Source: a virus. From it: a stretch of 47,406 nucleotides of DNA. The notes beneath the pieces were generated by a model. It was not told the DNA's origin and made no database searches. It saw only the letters and a list, made by a program, of their open reading frames with translations. The stretch is from positions 1-47,406 of the IMG/VR virus record IMGVR_UViG_3300043465_000691. One strand, written 5' to 3'. Below, piece after piece: positions 7,606-16,984 of this stretch (positions are counted from its first letter, which is position 1; each line of letters opens with the position of its first letter). The translations under genes and the position numbers were made by a program.

Positions 7606-7929
7606 TTACCAAGGCTTGTTTAGAGTAACAACAGCAGGTGCCTTTTGTTGCTCAATTTGATTTTCTAAATTTAGTTTATAATCTGCAAGGACTTCTTCAC
7701 CCATTGCAGTTTCAACCCAGGCCTGCACAGCATCTTGAGTCAATAGATTAAATGGCTTATATGTTTCTGGATCAGGTTCCGAAAGGCCAACTGAACCAAA
7801 AATTTGAGATCCGTGCCCTTCACCGTCTGTTGCAGATAAGATAAACTCTACATTATACACGACATTTGTCAAGCCGTTTAATGTAGGGTGTGCAGCAAAT
7901 CTAGGAAATTCCCAAGTATATGTAATCAT
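7606..7929 (-). CDS. TYTW-family small virion-associated protein (copy 3)
   Basis: A 107-residue protein starting MITYTWEFPRFAAHPTLNGL, preceded by GGAG 12 bases upstream; longer in-frame starts lie inside the oxygenase gene. It shares its plan with the genes ending at 8498 and 9153: a TYTW start, a beta segment with NVVYNVEFILSATDGEGHG, a middle F/L-LTQDAVQAWV helix and a C-terminal helix. Members of this family sit beside tail-fibre genes in T4-like cyanophages; their role is unknown. It is the last gene of the large minus-strand series and abuts the Nudix gene tail to tail. A GATAAATA at 7935-7942 overlaps the oxygenase stop but is too close to the start to call a promoter. Confidence 0.7.
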   Translation of the reverse strand: MITYTWEFPRFAAHPTLNGLTNVVYNVEFILSATDGEGHGSQIFGSVGLSEPDPETYKPFNLLTQDAVQAWVETAMGEEVLADYKLNLENQIEQQKAPAVVTLNKPW

Positions 7930-7937
7930 AATAATAT

Positions 7938-8501
7938 TTATCTCCAATGCGGTCCTTCGTACCATCCTGCTAAACTATGTCGTACACCGCTAATTAACGG
8001 TGTAACTTCATGAAAAATGATACTAGGAAATACACAAACTGTTCCTCTAGCACGAAGATTTTCCGAGTTAGGATAATGCCCAACATCTAAAAACTTTAAA
8101 TCACCGCCTTCGTATGCGTCAGGATCACTAAGTTGTACAGTTACACTCAGCTTTCTTTGCGTAGGTAACGGTGCTAAAAATACATCCTGATGCCGTTTGT
8201 AAAAACTCTGTTCTTCACCAGTGTAGGTAGCAAACTGTATTGCAGGTAAAAATTTATAATCTACCTGAAACCATTCTTTATTAATTTGATCAACTACCTT
8301 GTCTAATTCATTAAACAAGTATGACCATGTGGAGTTTCTTACTATACCGCGAATTGAGCTTCTACGCCATTCGTTGTTAACCCTATCACTAGAAGGCCCT
8401 AATTTTGCTTCTTGTTCTGGCAAAATTAGGGCCTCTTGAATTATTCTATCACATTGTTCGGGCGTAAAATAACTTTTAATATAAGCCCACTCACCTATCA
8501 T
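7938..8501 (-). CDS. 2-oxoglutarate/Fe(II)-dependent oxygenase (prolyl/lysyl-hydroxylase-like)
   Basis: A 187-residue single-domain dioxygenase of the double-stranded beta-helix type. Iron ligands are H104-x-D106 (YKRHQDVF) and H164 (IFHEVTPLISGVRHSLAGW), with R174 as the 2-oxoglutarate-binding arginine. LSVTVQLSDPDAYEGGDL is the usual core strand pair of the PKHD-type hydroxylase group. All catalytic residues are present. ATG 8501 overlaps the stop of the upstream TYTW gene as ATGA, so the two are coupled. T4-like cyanophages carry many such enzymes. The substrate is unknown: it could be a protein, for example the collagen-like fibre encoded in the same gene series, or a nucleobase. Lengths and motifs leave little doubt about the family. 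Confidence 0.9.
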   Translation of the reverse strand: MIGEWAYIKSYFTPEQCDRIIQEALILPEQEAKLGPSSDRVNNEWRRSSIRGIVRNSTWSYLFNELDKVVDQINKEWFQVDYKFLPAIQFATYTGEEQSFYKRHQDVFLAPLPTQRKLSVTVQLSDPDAYEGGDLKFLDVGHYPNSENLRARGTVCVFPSIIFHEVTPLISGVRHSLAGWYEGPHWR

Positions 8502-8881
8502 GTATTATTTGGGTCAGGAGTTGCTGTTCGTTTTGCAATAGTGCTAGCCATTGCTTCGGCTACTGTAGTGGCTGTTGTGGTATCTGTTCCTGAAAAAGTA
8601 ATAGTAGTAACATTAGGCAGTAAGTCTCTTTCAATTACAGAAACTGCTACAGTATTTTTAACCCAGCCAATAATATCTTGTTTAGTTACGTTGTCAATTG
8701 ACACAAATACTTCAGAATTCACATTAGGGTTAAGTTCTACAATTCCTACCTGATACTTAGAATTTCCTTCACCGTCGTCTGCTGTGCATTTCCATGTGAC
8801 ACGAAATACTACGTTTTCATTTCCGTTGTGAGAACTTATTAAATCTACGTTCTCAATATCCCAGGTATAAGTTGTTGCCAT
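8498..8881 (-). CDS. TYTW-family small virion-associated protein (copy 2)
   Basis: A 127-residue protein, MATTYTWDIENVDLISSHNG, with NVVFRVTWKCTADDGEGNSK, a VFVSIDNVTKQDIIGWV segment and a Thr/Ala-rich tail ending PDPNNT. The order of segments is the same as in the proteins at 9153-9545 and 7606-7929. ATG 8881 has a strong GGAG ribosome site, and an AATAAATA late-promoter-like element lies 25 bases upstream. Its stop overlaps the oxygenase start (ATGA). The function is unknown; it is probably a tail-fibre-associated or baseplate accessory protein, judged only by neighbours. Confidence 0.72.
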   Translation of the reverse strand: MATTYTWDIENVDLISSHNGNENVVFRVTWKCTADDGEGNSKYQVGIVELNPNVNSEVFVSIDNVTKQDIIGWVKNTVAVSVIERDLLPNVTTITFSGTDTTTATTVAEAMASTIAKRTATPDPNNT

Positions 8882-8906
8882 TGTTTTCTCCGCTGTACTA
8901 AACTAG

Positions 8907-8914
8907 TATTTATT
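8907..8914 (-). promoter_or_regulatory. Late promoter-like AATAAATA
   Basis: Minus-strand AATAAATACTAG overlaps the stop codon of the 60-residue gene and ends 25 bases before ATG 8881. It matches seven of eight bases of the T4 late consensus TATAAATA. Confidence 0.55.
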
Positions 8915-9092
8915 CTTTACCAGGTCCCATTGCACCTTGGCCGCCTGCGGCCTGTTGTTCTTGAAGTTGCGGTGCGACTTGCTGACGGATTGAGTCAACA
9001 ACAGCAAAGCATTGTTCGTAAGGTAGTTTGCCTAAACCCGCCATGATGGTGTTTAGTTCGTTCATATCTAAAGTTAAATTAATCTTGTTCAT
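8910..9092 (-). CDS. Small conserved phage protein, 60 residues
   Basis: MNKINLTLDMNELNTIMAGLGKLPYEQC opens with a short beta strand followed by a helix. A VVDSIRQQVAPQLQEQQ helix then gives way to a Gly/Ala tail. Proteins of this plan (beta strand, LxALGxxPY, helix) are frequent in T4-like cyanophages, without a known role. ATG 9092 has GGAG 5 bases upstream and a perfect TATAAATA late promoter 21 bases upstream. It is the first gene of a unit with the TYTW protein and the oxygenase. Confidence 0.7.
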   Translation of the reverse strand: MNKINLTLDMNELNTIMAGLGKLPYEQCFAVVDSIRQQVAPQLQEQQAAGGQGAMGPGKE

Positions 9093-9113
9093 AAAAGCTC
9101 CGTTAAGGTATAT

Positions 9114-9121
9114 TATTTATA
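9114..9121 (-). promoter_or_regulatory. Late promoter, exact TATAAATA
   Basis: Exact T4 late-promoter octamer on the minus strand, 21 bases before ATG 9092. This is the best match in the window. It lies inside the inverted repeat GGTATA/TATACC (9107-9125). Confidence 0.7.
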
Positions 9122-9143
9122 TACCAATATAATCTATTGGTAT
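9121..9143 (-). terminator. AT-rich hairpin after the first TYTW gene
   Basis: ATACCAATA pairs perfectly with TATTGGTAT (9 bp) around a 5-base loop. It starts 9 bases after the stop at 9153 and ends in the late promoter. There is no T run after it on the minus strand, so it may be a 3'-end stabiliser or weak terminator rather than a full terminator. Confidence 0.4.
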
Positions 9144-9152
9144 TTTCTGAGT

Positions 9153-9545
9153 TTAAGGTTGTAAAGACGGGTCGGCAACAGATGCTGCTCCCGGTTCAGC
9201 AATAGACGCTGTTCCTTTACCTGGTGCCCACGGCAATTCTGGTTGAGAAATTGCGGCACTGTTTATTTTATCTTGTATTCTTGCATTAACATGCTGTTCG
9301 TAATCGCCCACTACTACTGCTTTAATCCAATTTAACACAGTTTCTTCAGTCAGTTGTTCAAAAGCAATAAACTCTCCTGCTGGCACACTGGCTGCAGAAA
9401 AAGGTGTTGCACCTTCAAACGTTCCAGAATTACCGTTCTCGTCAGTGCCGGTCTTTTTCCAATAAGTTTGCACTACTGCATTAAGATTTTCGCCTTCAGT
9501 TCTAGTTCTAAGAGAAGTAATTTGCCATGTGTAAGTAACTGCCAT
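9153..9545 (-). CDS. TYTW-family small virion-associated protein (copy 1)
   Basis: A 130-residue protein, MAVTYTWQITSLRTRTEGEN, with LNAVVQTYWKKTGTDENGNSG, then FIAFEQLTEETVLNWIKAVV and the helix YEQHVNARIQDKI, and an Ala/Pro-rich end with LPWAPGKG. This is the form closest to the family as I know it from cyanophages. ATG 9545 is chosen over a TTG at 9551. It starts 2 bases after the stop of the upstream gene, with GAGG within that gene's end, so it is probably coupled to it. The function is unknown. Two diverged relatives follow downstream. Confidence 0.75.
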   Translation of the reverse strand: MAVTYTWQITSLRTRTEGENLNAVVQTYWKKTGTDENGNSGTFEGATPFSAASVPAGEFIAFEQLTEETVLNWIKAVVVGDYEQHVNARIQDKINSAAISQPELPWAPGKGTASIAEPGAASVADPSLQP

Positions 9546-9547
9546 AA

Positions 9548-9946
9548 TCAATCCTCTACTGCATCGCTATAGTAATTTAGAGTTTTTAAGAAATCATATG
9601 CTTGTTCTACCACTGTTTTTGTAGATGCCATGTCAATAGACATCCAGAAATTAGTTTCTGATTTGGTTTCAACTCGCATGTCTGCAGGTACATCTGTAGG
9701 ATAAACTCCAATATGTGCAATTGGTAATTTGCCTGCATCTCTTGCAGCTTTATTATAAAATACCTGTACGCATACTCTACCGTAGTATCCTTTTTTCCAC
9801 TGCCAATCAGGACAGTTAGCCGGTCTAACACCTCCCGGATCCGGAATATCTGTTGGAATCTTATGTGTTATAACTTGACTTATTACATGGTACGCAGAGT
9901 CGGCGTCAATACCATTAGCAAGTTCATACCTTTTAATTAGTGCCAT
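9548..9946 (-). CDS. Conserved phage protein downstream of tail fibre
   Basis: A 132-residue protein, [20 protein letters not shown]..., with a [20 protein letters not shown] beta-hairpin-like middle and a final helix [13 protein letters not shown]. It resembles small proteins often found just after tail-fibre genes in myoviruses (a YH start, a beta sheet, a closing AYxxLK helix), but I cannot name a family. Its ATG lies inside the last codons of the giant tail-fibre gene (14-base overlap), so its translation is probably coupled to the fibre. That position suggests a role in fibre assembly or as part of the fibre. Confidence 0.65.
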   Translation of the reverse strand: MALIKRYELANGIDADSAYHVISQVITHKIPTDIPDPGGVRPANCPDWQWKKGYYGRVCVQVFYNKAARDAGKLPIAHIGVYPTDVPADMRVETKSETNFWMSIDMASTKTVVEQAYDFLKTLNYYSDAVED

Positions 9947-12900
9947 TTTTTATTATTTCCTTGAGTTCATCAATTTCAGCTTTTAGATCTTTAATCGCCT
10001 GGATTAAGAACGGCGTAATCTTGTCGTATTTAACAGTTAGGTAACTCTCGATGTTAGAATCTTTGCCAGCACATCTACCTGCTTTGTTTTCAGCTACGGC
10101 AATTGGTAAAATTTCTTGTACTTCTTGTGCAATCAGTGCAGTTTCGACCTGCCCTTCGTAGAAACCGTCATTGACTTTGGTTGCTAATTCGTTCCATTCG
10201 AAGCTAGACGGTACTAGACGATCAACTAATGCTAAACCGGATCCTTTTTCTAGAGGTTTGATGTTCTGCTTTAATCTACGATCGGACCAGTAGGCGGTAA
10301 CTTCACCACGTGCGTACAGGTTATTTCCGCTGTGATAAATTCTCCAACCGTTGCCCGAACGATGAATACCTCCGTCACCGTCGTTCATCATCAGTGTAGA
10401 ACCAGATGCAAAATAGATACCATACCAGCCGTTACGAGTTCCGTCCATACGCCAAGAACCGTAGTCACCGTTGTTTGGATATATGTGAGCACCGTTTGTA
10501 TCGGAATAAATTCCTTGATGTCCGGAAACGTTTATCCAGCGATCTATAAAGATGTAATTGCTGCTACCGTTGACCTGCATAACACGACCACTCATATCGT
10601 AGTCTGTGTAGAAACGCATACCTTCGTAGCTAAGGTTTGCACCAAACTTTAGACCAGTATGGAATGCAATTCTTAAGTCAGGGTATGGGAATCCCCAGCC
10701 GCCGCCTTCTTGGAATATCGAGTAAGCACGAGTTCCGTTACCGCTATCCCCGCCTTCGCCTTTAAAGCTCAACCAACGAACTGTGGTACCTTCTGTGTTA
10801 AGTACGTTTACGTTACTGGTACTTGCAGGGTCAGTATAGTAACCAGTATTGTTTCTATCATAATAGATATAGGCTCTTGCATCGTCTAAGTATGTAATAC
10901 GATACAGTTCCATGTTGGCATTGCCAGCTTCCATACGCAACTGCCAGTTACCTGAACTGTTTAATAAACCAAATTCATTACCAGTAGTACCATATAGGTA
11001 ACCCATAACGGTGCCTTGATAACCGTTACGTAATCTAATACCACCAGTGCCTTGCTGGCCTGCATCCCAATAGTTTCCGTTGATACTGTACCAATGGTTA
11101 GCCGTTGCTTGATTATATAGACCCTGGCCGGCATTATTATTACGGAACCAGCCGTTGTTATAGATATCACTAAATGTAACACTGCCTTGGCCGTTGACCA
11201 CATAACCAGGTCCGTTACTCAACTGACTTAGGTTGGATAAGTTTCCTGCATGCCATACTAAATGTTGGCTGTCAGTTGCATAGAAATTACCATCTGCATA
11301 TACGTTAACTTGGCCGCCAGTTGATGAGAATCCCCAATTAACTGTACCACCACTGTATTGATAACCAAATGCCGCACTTGGCCATACACTAGGTCCTATA
11401 AAGTTAGCACCGTTTTGTATGCTGCTTACTGCACCGCCTGAGGTAATAAATCCAGGTCCGTTGGTTAACTGACTTAGGTTAGTTAAATTACCACTATCCC
11501 ATACAGTATATTGTGTACCAGCACCGTAAGTTGAACGGTTAACGTAAATTGTTCCCTGATCCCATCTCCACTGCCATCCGTAACTGTTGTTATGGAATCC
11601 AGTAGTATTTGAGTTTATCATTAACGATACGTTACCGCTAATATATCCTGTAAATTCAATACCACCCCAACCGTTTTTACGTCCTTCAGAATACCATGAA
11701 CCGTAGCTGTTAGGGTTTGGATAAAAATGTGGTGCATTATTAAAGCCGCCAATTGGTGCGTACAGACCATGATTGCCTGTTAACTGCAACCAAGTGTCTA
11801 CTTGATAATATGCATTACCAAACTTGCCTAAGAATCCAGGTCCGTTAGTCAACTGACTCAGATTTGTTAAGTTGAAGTTGTTCCAAATTCTACGCCATGT
11901 ACCGTAACTGCCGTTTTCAATACGTCTGTTGTAAATTTCACCGTCGTCATAGAAACTAGCAGCCCACTGATTACCAAAGTTATTACCGGTGTTGGTATGA
12001 CGAGTATGTAATGCGGTATACCAAGTACCGGTCGGTGTGCCGTTGTTATAGGCGTTATAGAATCCGGATGGTAACGCTGCTGTTAATCCTGTTTCTCTAG
12101 TCTTAGTTGAGTTATCACCGTAGACAAACCTGTCGTAATAAATTCCACCTAGGTTATCAACACTACCGCTGCTGGTAATAAATCCGGGTCCGTTAGTTAA
12201 CTGACTTAGGTTAGTTAAGTTGCCGCTATCCCAGTTGGTAAATGCACTACCTCTAGTATAGATAGGTCGACCACTGTAATAGTTTAAGTATAGATCGTAA
12301 CCGTTGGCTGCATCAATGTGCAGGTTGCCGTTAGTTGCTGCCACAGTAGCACGAGTCGCATCAGTGCGGCCGTTACCGCCAATAATTAAATCGGCACCCC
12401 AGGAACTGTTTGGTCCAAAATATGATCTACTATCGCCTTGGTGTCTAGTATCTCCGTTAATATGTAATCTTGTTGTAGGATCAGTAACGTTAATACCCAC
12501 AAATCCATCAACTGGATCGATGGTCATGCGTTCGATAGGAAGATCAGTTCCGCCACCAGTTGTACCTGTACCTGGCTTAGTTGCAAATACCAAGAAGCTA
12601 CGCTCGCTACCCGGAGTATCGTGCAGTCTTAAACCTACCCAGGCATGTGGTGAAATATTATAGCTGGTATTGTCTGCATTCAGTGTTCCGCCTGAGTAGT
12701 TTAGCAAGTGGTTAAATGCAATGCCGCCGTAGTAACTGTTTGCAGTTGTTACACGACTAGTTGCAGGGCCAACTTGCAGTGCATAAGAATCACTGTTAAT
12801 AGTGCTTGCCCCAGTTCCGCTTGAATGGAACATGTGCTTACCGCCGCGGAAATCTAGCGGGCTAGTGTAGTACGCAGTAATGTATCCCGGACCGTTGCTT

Positions 12901-15900
12901 AACTGACTTAGGTTAGTTAAACTGTAATTAGTGTGTGCTCGTGCCGCAGTAACTGGGCCGGTTTCCACAGTGTCAAATGCTGTTGGGAAAGTAATTGCCC
13001 AATCATCATTCCAGTCTGTATTACCGTAGGCATTATATCCAGCTTGGAATTCAGTAATGAATACCTGAGGATACGTCCATGCTGTGCTAGTTTCACCAAT
13101 CCAAATTGCATTTCTTGTGCCGTCGTGGCCCCAACGGACATTTAAGTCTCCGCCGCCATGTGTGATCTGATGTGCAAAAACGTTGTACCAACCACCTGGT
13201 CCGTAGTTGTAACCACCTAGTTCAATTGTTCTACTTGTGCCTGCATTGCCGCCTGCGTATTCGTAGATCTTGACAGTCATTCGCATCATTGTAGATGATC
13301 TAAACTGCGGTAATCTAATCTTAATTGCACCTGTTACTGTGCTTGTGCCAGTAACATATGATCCACCACCCGGTGCGTAAACTTTTAAACCATTATTATT
13401 GTCAGTTAAACCACCGTTGGTAGTTAACACATATTGGAATGTGGCTGCACCGCCACCTGTGACAAATCCCGGGCCGTTGCTTAACTGGTTAACGTTGGTC
13501 AGGTTACCGGCATGCCAGATAACGTTAGTACCCACATACGGATTATAACCAAATGTTGTTCTACCAGTGGACGCACTTATATCAAACGCTGCATCGGCCC
13601 TTGCTGCAATACCTCCAGTAAATCCGTTCTTCATAATGACAAAGCCATCATTATAAACAGAAGTCGCCATCTTACCAACAAACCATGCAGTTGTACTACC
13701 TGCAACTAGTGGGAATAAAATAGCTGAGTATGTATTTGCATTAGGATTAACTCTAATACCTTCTGACCAGTTTCCGGCACCTGTTGTATTAATTGTTAGG
13801 GCAGGGACTCCAACTCCGCTGCCGTTTAATGTACTACCTGTAGGAGCCCATGTAGCAAAATCAGTAATAGTGCCGCCAGTAGTTGTCCAACTGTTTCCGT
13901 TACCAAAAGTTAAAGTACCGTTGGCTGCACGGATCACGCTAGGGTTGTTAGCACCCGAGCTGTCCTGATTACCCATCAACAGACTTTGTACTCCTGATGT
14001 TGCAGTAATTCTTACATATCCCTGGAATGCTGCTTCACCAGCAACATCTAATTCAAAAACAGGTGCCGCAGTACTACCAATTCGCATCTTGCCGCCACCA
14101 CCGGCAGCATAGACATCAGCATTTACATAGTGATTTAAATATACGCCTTTGCCCGTAGTAGAGCCGTCAATAATAACTTGACCTTCTCCGTAACCTTTGA
14201 TGTTAGCTGCACCGGATGCACGATCTAAGTAAAGAATGTCAGTTCGTTGATCAGTTGCATCATATATTGCTGCGGAGCAGATGTACCATGTTAAAGGAGC
14301 ACCTGCTGTAGGTGTTGGACTACCAGTAACGTAGAAGAAGTGCGTTGAACTGAATGTTCCTGAATCACCGCAGATTACTACATATGCGTATTCTTCCCAC
14401 TTGCCTGTGCCTACATTGTTTGTTGCCCAATAGCTTTGGCCGTTTGTTCCGATAGAATTACTTGCCCAGGTTAACGTGTAGCCAGCCGGCAGTCTAGCTT
14501 TAAATCTTGCTACTAAAATTGCATTGGCTCTAGTGCCTACAGCAAAGTAGAATCCGCCGAATCCGGGACTTTGACTGCTGCCTGTATGCTGTACCTGCAA
14601 CACAAATCCAGAAGTAGTAGGAGTACCCGACGGTGCTGCAATTCGAGTGATAGCAGTTTGTCCAGAACTTGCGTTATCGTAAACTGCAATACTGTTAGTT
14701 CCGTTAAAGAAATTCTCATCAAGATAGTTTGCGTGTTTCTTTCCCGGTGCACCTAGTGCATTAAATGATAAAGTTGGGCCGCCACTCAGTGTTGTTTCAA
14801 CATGATCCCACGATGTCTTACCGTCAAATCTTAGGCCACCACCAATGTTTAAATTAGTACCGTCAAACGTTAAGTTTGCACTGCCTGCAAATAAGTTACC
14901 ACTGTCTTTATAAACAACCTGATTAGCACTGCCTGCACCAATACCTGCACCTGCTTGACCTGTTGCACCAATTTCTCCCATTGCACCAAATGCCACATTA
15001 GTAATTGCCACCGCAGTAGTTTGTAAACTAGAGTCAAAATGTAGCGGAGAACTAGAAACAGCTCTTGCTGTTGTTTTTAACAGTGTTGCATTTTGCCAGT
15101 ATCTAACATTGCCACCGTCGTATGTGATTGTAAATTTGTCAGCAGTAGTATATGCACCACCAGTTAATACTGATGCACCTGCTTCATAAATTGCCACGGT
15201 GCCGGCATTAAAATAGATTGCATAATCAAGTGTGTCAAAGCTGGCGTTGTTTGCTGGGTCAGAGTTAAGACCAAACATTGCACGACCAGTGGTGTTGTTA
15301 ACACTGGCACTTGCATATGCACCGCGGACGAATCCTTCCGCTGAATAAACTTGTACATCCCAGTTTCCGTTAGTTCCACCAGTTTTAGTGAATAGAGAAT
15401 AGTTAGTAGATGTAATGCCTGCACTGATAATTGGAGTCCAATATCCTGCACCAGTAATACCTGTTGATCCTGTTAGGCCGGTAGCACCTGTTGCACCTGT
15501 ACTGCCTCCAGTACCTGTTGGGCCAGTAGCACCTGTTGAACCTGTTAGGCCAGTTGCACCTGTGGCACCGGTTGCACCTGTAAATCCAGTAGCACCTGTT
15601 GATCCTATTGCACCTGTTCCACCGTTTGCACCAGCACCGCCTGTAGGTCCTGTGGCACCAGTTGTACCTTGATTTCCTTGTATACCAGTTGCACCTGTAG
15701 CACCTGTACCGCCTCCGGTACCTTGTGCTCCGGTAGTTCCTGTTAAACCAGTAGAACCTACCGGTCCTGTTGCACCGGTTGAACCAAACATACCAGTAAC
15801 ATCGATAGTCCAGTTTGCATATGGTCCAGCACCGTTAGTCCCACCAACATAGTCTACGTTCACAGTGATTGCTAAACCTACAATGCCTGTAATAGTACCT

Positions 15901-16943
15901 TCCATGTAGTTAACTGGAATAGCTGGATACACAATGCGAACACGCATACCCACACTGAACGCACTGGCTTTGTTTACTGTCCAAGTCTTGCTGCCGGTTG
16001 CATTAGTGTTTGATGTTGAACTGGTAATATCATATCCTAGTCCAGTAGCACCTGTTCCACCTATACTACCATTAGAGCCAGCTGCACCAGTTGCACCTTG
16101 CAAACCAGTGGCACCAGTTGCACCTTGCAAACCAGTGGCACCAGTTGCACCTGTAAAGCCAGTAGCACCTGTAGCACCTGTAGAGCCTGCATTACCAACG
16201 TTACCCGCAGCACCTGTTGCACCCTGGACACCCGTTGATCCACGCTGTCCTGTTGCACCTGTTGCACCAATACCACCTGTAGCACCAGCTTGACCAGTTG
16301 CACCTGTAGCACCAAGTTGTCCTGTTGCACCCGTAGCACCTGCATTACCAACACCGCCCGCACCACCTGTGGCACCAATTGGGCCAGTGGCACCTGTTGC
16401 ACCCGGATAACCAGTTGCACCCTGAGGACCTGTTGATCCTGTGCTGCCTCGTAGACCAGTAGCACCTGTACTTCCCGGCAATCCAGTAGCACCTGTTGCA
16501 CCAGTAGCACCTGTTGGACCAGTAGCACCTGTGCCGCCGCCTACACCTGCTCCACCTGCAGTACCTGTGGCACCTTGTGGACCTGTGGCACCAGTTGTAC
16601 CTTGTGGGCCTGTGGCACCAGTTGTACCTCGTAGACCTGTTGCACCGGTTGAACCAGTAGCACCTGTTGGGCCAGTAGCACCTGTTGCTCCCTGCAGACC
16701 AGTAGCACCTGTTGCACCAGTTGCACCTGTAGAACCAACTGGTCCTGTAGCACCTGTGGCTCCAGAAACGCCGCTTGCACCGGTTCCTGGGGCAATAAAT
16801 GCCAAAGTTCCCTGTGTATCGACAAGACCAATAAGCCAACCGCTGGTGTTAGCACTCTGTGGTAAGGTTAAGGTCACTGTACCTGTAGTCGGAGACTTCA
16901 GTGTTACATTACCTTGTGGACTGGTATCAAAATTAATTGCCAT
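9933..16943 (-). CDS. Giant tail fibre: collagen-like tracts, NGPGF repeats, S74 chaperone
   Basis: A 2336-residue fibre protein. Residues 1-52 form a short beta N-terminus, probably the attachment part. Residues about 55-303 are Gly-X-Y collagen-like (mostly GAT, GPT, GPQ, GLQ). Residues 304-386 form a small beta domain ([12 protein letters not shown]...). Residues 387-500 are again Gly-X-Y. A long beta-rich shaft and head follow, with six NLSQL(T/S)NGPGF/Y repeats between HAGN/WDSGN motifs and a [13 protein letters not shown] motif. The last 116 residues begin [17 protein letters not shown], an S74 intramolecular chaperone with Ser2220 and Lys2225 as the likely cleavage pair and a final coiled helix ([15 protein letters not shown]). 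These chaperones trimerise the fibre and then cut themselves off. An AATAAATA element lies 21 bases before ATG 16943. This is very probably the host-recognition fibre. Confidence 0.9.
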   Translation of the reverse strand: MAINFDTSPQGNVTLKSPTTGTVTLTLPQSANTSGWLIGLVDTQGTLAFIAPGTGASGVSGATGATGPVGSTGATGATGATGLQGATGATGPTGATGSTGATGLRGTTGATGPQGTTGATGPQGATGTAGGAGVGGGTGATGPTGATGATGATGLPGSTGATGLRGSTGSTGPQGATGYPGATGATGPIGATGGAGGVGNAGATGATGQLGATGATGQAGATGGIGATGATGQRGSTGVQGATGAAGNVGNAGSTGATGATGFTGATGATGLQGATGATGLQGATGAAGSNGSIGGTGATGLGYDITSSTSNTNATGSKTWTVNKASAFSVGMRVRIVYPAIPVNYMEGTITGIVGLAITVNVDYVGGTNGAGPYANWTIDVTGMFGSTGATGPVGSTGLTGTTGAQGTGGGTGATGATGIQGNQGTTGATGPTGGAGANGGTGAIGSTGATGFTGATGATGATGLTGSTGATGPTGTGGSTGATGATGLTGSTGITGAGYWTPIISAGITSTNYSLFTKTGGTNGNWDVQVYSAEGFVRGAYASASVNNTTGRAMFGLNSDPANNASFDTLDYAIYFNAGTVAIYEAGASVLTGGAYTTADKFTITYDGGNVRYWQNATLLKTTARAVSSSPLHFDSSLQTTAVAITNVAFGAMGEIGATGQAGAGIGAGSANQVVYKDSGNLFAGSANLTFDGTNLNIGGGLRFDGKTSWDHVETTLSGGPTLSFNALGAPGKKHANYLDENFFNGTNSIAVYDNASSGQTAITRIAAPSGTPTTSGFVLQVQHTGSSQSPGFGGFYFAVGTRANAILVARFKARLPAGYTLTWASNSIGTNGQSYWATNNVGTGKWEEYAYVVICGDSGTFSSTHFFYVTGSPTPTAGAPLTWYICSAAIYDATDQRTDILYLDRASGAANIKGYGEGQVIIDGSTTGKGVYLNHYVNADVYAAGGGGKMRIGSTAAPVFELDVAGEAAFQGYVRITATSGVQSLLMGNQDSSGANNPSVIRAANGTLTFGNGNSWTTTGGTITDFATWAPTGSTLNGSGVGVPALTINTTGAGNWSEGIRVNPNANTYSAILFPLVAGSTTAWFVGKMATSVYNDGFVIMKNGFTGGIAARADAAFDISASTGRTTFGYNPYVGTNVIWHAGNLTNVNQLSNGPGFVTGGGAATFQYVLTTNGGLTDNNNGLKVYAPGGGSYVTGTSTVTGAIKIRLPQFRSSTMMRMTVKIYEYAGGNAGTSRTIELGGYNYGPGGWYNVFAHQITHGGGDLNVRWGHDGTRNAIWIGETSTAWTYPQVFITEFQAGYNAYGNTDWNDDWAITFPTAFDTVETGPVTAARAHTNYSLTNLSQLSNGPGYITAYYTSPLDFRGGKHMFHSSGTGASTINSDSYALQVGPATSRVTTANSYYGGIAFNHLLNYSGGTLNADNTSYNISPHAWVGLRLHDTPGSERSFLVFATKPGTGTTGGGTDLPIERMTIDPVDGFVGINVTDPTTRLHINGDTRHQGDSRSYFGPNSSWGADLIIGGNGRTDATRATVAATNGNLHIDAANGYDLYLNYYSGRPIYTRGSAFTNWDSGNLTNLSQLTNGPGFITSSGSVDNLGGIYYDRFVYGDNSTKTRETGLTAALPSGFYNAYNNGTPTGTWYTALHTRHTNTGNNFGNQWAASFYDDGEIYNRRIENGSYGTWRRIWNNFNLTNLSQLTNGPGFLGKFGNAYYQVDTWLQLTGNHGLYAPIGGFNNAPHFYPNPNSYGSWYSEGRKNGWGGIEFTGYISGNVSLMINSNTTGFHNNSYGWQWRWDQGTIYVNRSTYGAGTQYTVWDSGNLTNLSQLTNGPGFITSGGAVSSIQNGANFIGPSVWPSAAFGYQYSGGTVNWGFSSTGGQVNVYADGNFYATDSQHLVWHAGNLSNLSQLSNGPGYVVNGQGSVTFSDIYNNGWFRNNNAGQGLYNQATANHWYSINGNYWDAGQQGTGGIRLRNGYQGTVMGYLYGTTGNEFGLLNSSGNWQLRMEAGNANMELYRITYLDDARAYIYYDRNNTGYYTDPASTSNVNVLNTEGTTVRWLSFKGEGGDSGNGTRAYSIFQEGGGWGFPYPDLRIAFHTGLKFGANLSYEGMRFYTDYDMSGRVMQVNGSSNYIFIDRWINVSGHQGIYSDTNGAHIYPNNGDYGSWRMDGTRNGWYGIYFASGSTLMMNDGDGGIHRSGNGWRIYHSGNNLYARGEVTAYWSDRRLKQNIKPLEKGSGLALVDRLVPSSFEWNELATKVNDGFYEGQVETALIAQEVQEILPIAVAENKAGRCAGKDSNIESYLTVKYDKITPFLIQAIKDLKAEIDELKEIIKNGTN
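9936..10283 (-). other. S74 intramolecular chaperone domain
   Basis: C-terminal 116 residues of the tail fibre. [24 protein letters not shown] and [19 protein letters not shown] are the family signatures. The Ser and Lys five residues apart fit the known self-cleavage dyad. The predicted product is a mature fibre lacking this end. Confidence 0.88.
11205..13520 (-). repeat. Six NLSQL-NGPGF repeats in the tail fibre
   Basis: Six copies near 11205-11254, 11452-11501, 11840-11878, 12184-12234, 12886-12924 and 13471-13520. Each encodes (H/W)[17 protein letters not shown] or a close form. They are also similar at DNA level (ccaggtccgttggttaactg and variants), so they are candidate sites of homologous exchange within the fibre gene. 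Confidence 0.8.
15444..15785 (-). repeat. Collagen-like Gly-X-Y tract 2
   Basis: Fibre residues about 387-500 have Gly at nearly every third position with GAT, GST and GPT triplets. They follow a short non-collagen domain. The tract probably forms a trimeric triple helix that lengthens the fibre shaft. Confidence 0.85.
16035..16787 (-). repeat. Collagen-like Gly-X-Y tract 1
   Basis: Fibre residues about 55-303, roughly 80 Gly-X-Y triplets. Thr dominates the Y position, and Pro is mostly in X (GPT, GPQ, GPV), with only GLP and GYP in Y. Phage collagen tracts are known to form triple helices. The opposite strand shows a false Pro/Ala/Val-rich reading frame. Confidence 0.88.
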
Positions 16944-16964
16944 AGTTACTCAATTGTTATTCAG

Positions 16965-16972
16965 TATTTATT
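16965..16972 (-). promoter_or_regulatory. Late promoter-like AATAAATA of the giant tail fibre
   Basis: Minus-strand AATAAATACTGA, 21 bases before ATG 16943 and 12 bases after the upstream stop. It has the same spacing as the exact TATAAATA at 9114-9121. Confidence 0.55.
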
Positions 16973-16984
16973 AGTTCAAAACTA

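Noticed and set aside
7935-7942. GATAAATA as a promoter for the gene at 7606-7929
   Set aside because: It ends only 5 bases before the ATG and overlaps the ribosome site region and the oxygenase stop; chance occurrence at a TAA stop is more likely.
15444-16787. Regular short DNA repeats resembling a CRISPR array
   Set aside because: The period follows Gly-X-Y codons in a continuous reading frame; there are no constant repeats with unique spacers.
16061-16855. Minus-strand frames rich in VQQVLL or CNRCYW
   Set aside because: They are out-of-frame readings of the collagen-like tract, whose real frame is fixed by the continuous 2336-residue fibre.
16441-16974. Plus-strand Pro/Ala/Val-rich open frame (177 codons) and similar ones at 15415-15672 and 15934-16293
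   Set aside because: These are antisense readings of the Gly-X-Y collagen codons on the minus strand; no ribosome site and no other protein features.
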